Source: Aeromicrobium sp. IC_218 (GTDB lineage: Bacteria; Actinomycetota; Actinomycetes; Propionibacteriales; Nocardioidaceae). From it: a stretch of DNA of 64,000 bases. The DNA lies in the NCBI RefSeq assembly GCF_004336805.1, contig NZ_SJXM01000016.1:1-64000 (forward strand), in the 5' to 3' direction. Below the pieces are notes generated by a model that had not been told where the DNA came from, did no database searches, and was given only the letters and a program-made list of their open reading frames with translations. Shown in pieces: positions 60,315-64,000 of the stretch (position 1 is the first letter of the stretch; every line of letters starts with the position of its first letter). The position numbers were made by a program, and so were the translations under genes.

Positions 60315-60976
60315 GCACCGAGCAGGACGCGCCCCACCACGAGTCGGCGCTGGGGGAGCCGCCGGCCGACCTGGAGGACTTCCCGCGCGCAACCTGGTCG
60401 GTCCCGGGGTGGCGCGTGCACCCAGACTTCCCGGACGCACCAGACCGTGGCTGCTGGTACTTCGCCTCGGTCCCCGAGCACGAGCCGTCGCGCTTCACGC
60501 TGCGCGAGCCGCACGGGACCTGCTACGCGGCCAGCACCCGGCGCGCGGCGATCAACGAGATCCTGGGCCACTGGCGCACGCAGCCGGTGCCCAGCTCGGT
60601 TCTGGCCGGCCGGCTGGTGACCCGCACGGACGTCCCAGACGGCTCGTACGCCGACTGCTGCTGCAACGAGGCAGAGCCGTACGGGATCAACGCCGAGCTG
60701 GGCGCCGCTCCGAGCACGTACGAGCTGACGCAGCGCTGGGCCGCGGCGTTCTACGAGGCGGCCTTCGACGGGGTCATCTACCGCCCGCGGATGAGCGCTG
60801 GCGACGCGTTCGCGCTGGCGGTCTTTGGCCCGACGGGACCCGCGGCCGCACTCGGCGGCGACTTCGAGCACCAGGACCTACCCGGTGCCGCATCCCAGGA
60901 GGGCTACCGCGTCATCAGGCCGCCCTCCGGGCCCGGCGAGATCATCCCGACCGAGGACGACCTCGAGCCGGACTAG
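60311..60976 (+). CDS. RES-domain toxin (NAD-degrading family)
   Basis: A 221-residue protein. RES features: WRVHPDFPDAPDRGCWYFAS, RFTLREPHGTCYAASTRRAA, INEILG, and later AFDGVIYRPRMSAGDAFALA with VFGP. The conserved Arg, Tyr/Thr, Glu and the YxSR-like segment (here YRPR) define the NAD+-consuming RES toxins (MbcT relatives). It should deplete NAD in the absence of its antitoxin. GTGA overlap with the antitoxin gene supports the pair. The N-terminal acidic 25 residues and C-terminal acidic end are not part of the domain. Confidence 0.78.
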   Translation: MSTEQDAPHHESALGEPPADLEDFPRATWSVPGWRVHPDFPDAPDRGCWYFASVPEHEPSRFTLREPHGTCYAASTRRAAINEILGHWRTQPVPSSVLAGRLVTRTDVPDGSYADCCCNEAEPYGINAELGAAPSTYELTQRWAAAFYEAAFDGVIYRPRMSAGDAFALAVFGPTGPAAALGGDFEHQDLPGAASQEGYRVIRPPSGPGEIIPTEDDLEPD

Positions 60977-61249
60977 GGCTCGCGCACACAGCCGGCCTGC
61001 GCCTAGCATCGGGCTGAGCCCGCCCAAGGCGCACCGACCCGGTAATGGTGCGTCCAGCCCGCTGCAGGCGAGGGTGGCCGCCCGTTCGTGCCGGGCCGGG
61101 TCCGGGAGTCTCACGCCTCAGCGGGAGGTGTCGGGGATTCCACCTCGGGGAGCGCCGGAAAGCGCTCTACATGACATAAGATCTATTATCGGCCATCCGC
61201 GAGTCCCGACTTGCGTCCCACTGCAACCGGAACCGACGAAGATGGTCCC
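60977..61249. other. 273-bp intergenic region with an AT-rich patch
   Basis: No gene. A short hairpin AGCGC-CGGAAA-GCGCT (61151-61166) may end the toxin transcript. An AT-rich stretch around 61170-61190 (ATAAGATCTATTATC) contains TATTAT (61184-61189), a possible -10 for the next gene, without a clear -35. Confidence 0.4.
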
Positions 61250-63022
61250 GTGAATAGAAAGGGACCCCGGCAACTGCGTGGTCAACTCATGCTGCAGATT
61301 GCGTCCGGGAAATTCTTCCGCCCAGGCGTGCCGCTCCATGAGTCAGAGCACCGCTTCACGGTCTACAGCAACGCCTGGTTGGTAGGCGAAAACCCGATCA
61401 CGTTGCCGCTAGGCGAGATCACTCCATCGACCGACGTGCGCGCGGTCTCATCGGCAATGATCACGGTGACGGACCGCCTCGAGGCCCAGCGCCCTGACGG
61501 CACGGATGAGTTCATGTTCGCCACACGAGGCACCGACCTAGTTGATGACGTCGCGTACGTTCTGACCTTCGTGCTGAACCGCACAGTTGGCCGTGACCAC
61601 GACCAAGTTCATCGCCTCGTCAGCGGCGACGGGGCCAGCCGGCGGCGCTCCGCCAATGACCTTTTCCCGGGGCTTTTTGAACCTCAGCAAGCGGTCCAGC
61701 CCGAAGAATGGCGCTCGGTCCGGGACTTCATGCAGGACCTGATCGGTCTTTCCCGGGACGACTTCGTGCGGGTGATCCGTGCAATCCGCAGGGTGGTGGA
61801 CGCTACTCGCCGAGCATTGGATGACCCGACGGGCGCCTATACCGACATGGTCGCAGCCCTGGAATCGATCTCGAGTAGTTCGCTGGCGCCGGCCGCGAGC
61901 TGGGACCGCTACGACGGATCAAAGCGCAAGATCATCGATGCCGCGCTGGTGGACACTGACGAGGCAACGGCTGACAGGGTGCGCGCTGCTGTTCTTGAGG
62001 CCGAGCGCACCGGCCTGAAGAGACGCTTCGTCTCATCAACCCTCGCCCGGTTGTCGCCCGAGTACTACCGCTCCGAAGCGATTGGAACTGTTCGACCGCC
62101 GCGCGCACCAGATATGGAGCGCATGTTGAGCGTGGCTTACGACGTCCGATCGCGCCGAAGCCACGTCCTCGAGGATCTGGGCGAGGGGGTCTGGGTCTTC
62201 ACCGATGGCGCGGAAACCGCGTACGAGCCGAACTTCGAGCGCGTCCTCACCCTAGCCGGACTGTGGCGTCTTACTCGGCACGTCGTTAGACGCTACGTCA
62301 GCGACGCGGAAACAGTCCCGGCGGAACCATGGGACTATCGGCAAGCCCTCCCCGGCATCGTTGAGATGCAGCTTGCTCCCCAATACTGGATCTGGCAGCC
62401 GGGCGGACTGACAGAAGAAAACGCAACCCAGAGACTGGATGGTTTCGCGGAAGCGCTGATTGGTTGGTTCGCTGGCGACCACACCGACGGCTTTCCTATG
62501 GGCGACGTGTGCCGAGAGATCCAAGGACTGGTCCCAGGCCTTGCGGCCGGGGAAGCAAAGACGGCTCTGATCGCGACCCACGCGCTCTGGCACTCGTGTG
62601 TCGACCCAAAGGAGCATCCCGCTGATGCCGCCGCGTTCCTTGAAGCGTTCGGCCCAGTCCTGAACCAACCATCGCCGAGCTCATTCACGTTCTGGTTGCT
62701 GGGGAAGCAGGCGACGCCGCCATGGAATGCAGACGAGCTCGCCGCTATGGCGCAGGCCCGAACCGAGGCTCGGCGCAGAAAAGACCATGCTCCACTCCCG
62801 CCGGCGATCGACGCCCTTATTCAGCTGGAGACCGCCGATCGCCTAGAGGCTGACGGCCGGCACGCCGAGGCTGTCGCATTCGCGGCCAACGCGGTATCCG
62901 AAGTCCCGGGTAACGAAATGCTGATTGAGTGGGAGCGCCGCCTAGTAGCGGGCGACCACGACCCAGACTTCGATGTCAACGCCTTCCTTCTCGGCGGTCG
63001 CGACAAGCACGCTGACGCCTAA
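61250..63022 (+). CDS. Apea/HEPN-like protein, candidate defence RNase (590 aa)
   Basis: A 590-residue protein. A beta-rich N-terminal part (LHESEHRFTVYSNAWLVGEN, SAMITVTDRLEAQ) precedes helical domains. Residues 292-312 read ERMLSVAYDVRSRRSHVLED: R300-x4-H305 after a YxxRS segment is the HEPN RNase motif in the Apea-like arrangement (Y..RS...H). The middle and C-terminus are helical (AEALIGWFAGDHTD, HADAAAFLEAFG-like PADAAAFLEAFGPVL). I do not know a named family of this full architecture. GTG at 61250 is chosen; TTG 61211 and ATG 61289 are alternatives. It sits between a toxin-antitoxin pair and XRE genes. Confidence 0.6.
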   Translation: MNRKGPRQLRGQLMLQIASGKFFRPGVPLHESEHRFTVYSNAWLVGENPITLPLGEITPSTDVRAVSSAMITVTDRLEAQRPDGTDEFMFATRGTDLVDDVAYVLTFVLNRTVGRDHDQVHRLVSGDGASRRRSANDLFPGLFEPQQAVQPEEWRSVRDFMQDLIGLSRDDFVRVIRAIRRVVDATRRALDDPTGAYTDMVAALESISSSSLAPAASWDRYDGSKRKIIDAALVDTDEATADRVRAAVLEAERTGLKRRFVSSTLARLSPEYYRSEAIGTVRPPRAPDMERMLSVAYDVRSRRSHVLEDLGEGVWVFTDGAETAYEPNFERVLTLAGLWRLTRHVVRRYVSDAETVPAEPWDYRQALPGIVEMQLAPQYWIWQPGGLTEENATQRLDGFAEALIGWFAGDHTDGFPMGDVCREIQGLVPGLAAGEAKTALIATHALWHSCVDPKEHPADAAAFLEAFGPVLNQPSPSSFTFWLLGKQATPPWNADELAAMAQARTEARRRKDHAPLPPAIDALIQLETADRLEADGRHAEAVAFAANAVSEVPGNEMLIEWERRLVAGDHDPDFDVNAFLLGGRDKHADA

Positions 63023-63145
63023 GACCAGTCCTAGAGCCGGGTCCCGAGCAAACGACGCTGATTGGACACTTCATATTTCCACCACGACTACTCATCTGAG
63101 AGCGTGTTCGTTGCGCATTGTGCGCGCATATGCTTTAGTTCCACC

Positions 63146-63892
63146 ATGCAGAGTGCACAGGAGGCCGCCGCCGAGGCGCTCGATCTGTTCCGGGCTGATC
63201 TGACGCGGATTGGCGCCATCGAACCGATTCGTGACCTCGTCGGGGATGTGTGGTCGCAGAACATCGACCGCCACGAGCCCGACGTTGCGGGCGACACCGC
63301 CCTGTCACTCGGCCAAAACTGCGTGGAGAACCTCAAGACTCTGGCGCTGCGGCGCTACCGTCGTGACGAGCGTGAGGCCGTCGAGGATCACTGGCAGATC
63401 CCCGGTCTGCAGGTAGAACTGATCAAGAACGCACTCACACTCACGCACGGCAACCGACGCATCCTGCTCATGAAGGTTCCGCCGAACCTCGGGCGCCGCC
63501 CTTCGTTCAGCCAATTCCCCCGTTGGGCCAGTCAGAGCGACGTGCGCCATGAGATGGCCGTCGCAAACACCTATGCCTTGAACGGGATTCGATCAGACGA
63601 TCTCGATCAACTCACCTTCGCGGACGATCCGTACGACCCCACGTTGGTTCGCAACTTCCTCCTGGTGTGGGCCGGCGAGGAAGACAGCCCGAAGACCGGG
63701 GCCCACCTGACCGTGCCGGTCATGGGCATTCGGCCCTTCGCTGCTCAGGTGGAACTTTGGCACGACGACGATGAGAAGGGCCGCGTTCGCTCCAACGCCG
63801 ACATGCCCGAGGGGCCCCGTTTCGACACCCAGCCCGCGGTCGAGCCGGCGATCGCCATCAAGCCTCGTCCGGCGTCTGAGGGCAACGCATGA
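63146..63892 (+). CDS. Hypothetical protein upstream of an XRE gene (248 aa)
   Basis: The product starts MQSAQEAAAEALDLFRADLT. It contains WQIPGLQVELIKNALTLTHG, RRILLMKVPPNLGRRPSFSQ and VELWHDDDEKGRVRSNADMP. No family is recognised. The ATG at 63146 is preferred over the TTG further upstream because the intervening codons look non-coding; there is no clear ribosome site. Its stop overlaps the start of the XRE gene (ATGA), so the two are a functional pair. Confidence 0.6.
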   Translation: MQSAQEAAAEALDLFRADLTRIGAIEPIRDLVGDVWSQNIDRHEPDVAGDTALSLGQNCVENLKTLALRRYRRDEREAVEDHWQIPGLQVELIKNALTLTHGNRRILLMKVPPNLGRRPSFSQFPRWASQSDVRHEMAVANTYALNGIRSDDLDQLTFADDPYDPTLVRNFLLVWAGEEDSPKTGAHLTVPVMGIRPFAAQVELWHDDDEKGRVRSNADMPEGPRFDTQPAVEPAIAIKPRPASEGNA

Positions 63893-64000
63893 ATCACGGA
63901 CCAGCAGCATCGAGCGACTTCGAGGGCTCTCGGCTCACTGTCGCGAGGCGACTGCGCGGTATGACGAAGACCGCATTGGCTAGGCAAATCGGGGTCACAC
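63889..64000 (+). CDS. XRE-type helix-turn-helix protein, N-terminal part (cut by window edge)
   Basis: The first 37 residues show SRLTVARRLRGMTKTALARQ then IGVT, the first helices of an XRE domain. ARRLRG(M/L)TK..LA..IGV is common at the start of XRE-ImmA/IrrE metalloprotease regulators of phages and mobile elements, so the complete protein may carry an ImmA domain to the right of the window. The ATG overlaps the stop of the upstream gene. Confidence 0.7.
   Translation, partial: MNHGPAASSDFEGSRLTVARRLRGMTKTALARQIGVT

Overview
The window is high-GC actinobacterial DNA. The CRP/GlxR-type site, TANNNT -10 boxes, many GTG starts, ATGA/GTGA stop-start overlaps, leaderless genes and FadE/CaiB/crotonase catabolic genes all fit. 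It carries a large conjugative plasmid or similar element. A Nocardioides-, Aeromicrobium- or Rhodococcus-like host is a guess from gene content only. Backbone functions are a single-strand binding protein, an ArdC antirestriction protein, a ParA system, a primase-like replication gene, a type IV secretion (T4SS) gene set, a coupling ATPase and a MobC/relaxase pair next to a palindromic oriT candidate. Three metabolic cargo blocks interrupt this backbone.

Layout. 1-4.3 kb: small redox genes with three TetR regulators. 4.4-7.3 kb: a secreted rhamnosidase-like enzyme under a CRP/GlxR-type site. 8.0-15.7 kb: backbone (ssb, ardC, parA plus partner, primase/rep) with two copies of a hairpin-rich leader. 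16.1-25.6 kb: two divergent operons, one MFS-SDR-TIM barrel-AroQ-like and the other a ribose-type ABC importer-cyclase-LacI regulator, sharing four palindromic operators. 25.9-38.0 kb: the T4SS as two divergent operons (VirB1-like hydrolase, lipoprotein and MinD-like ATPase leftward; membrane proteins, VirB4-like ATPase and TraG/VirD4-like coupling protein rightward). 38.1-53.2 kb: a 13-gene leftward acyl-CoA operon with an MHS transporter and a GntR regulator; three related 13-bp sites mark the likely regulon. 53.5-56.3 kb: an accessory protein, relaxase and MobC, with nested inverted repeats just upstream. 56.8-64.0 kb: accessory genes, including two leaderless tandem paralogues, a RES/Xre toxin-antitoxin pair, an Apea/HEPN-like candidate defence protein and an incomplete XRE gene at the right edge.

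How the genes fit together. The 16-25 kb block looks like uptake and dehydration of a polyhydroxylated cyclic acid of the quinate/shikimate type, but the AroQ-like enzyme has lost several conserved active-site residues, so the substrate may differ. The 38-53 kb block looks like CoA activation, dehydrogenation, hydration, oxidation and MenB/BadI-type ring cleavage of an alicyclic acid. The T4SS, coupling protein, relaxase and oriT candidate would move the element. The structured repeated leaders before ssb and ardC resemble in arrangement the single-stranded promoters known from leading regions of conjugative plasmids. No rRNA, tRNA, CRISPR array or intact insertion sequence was seen.
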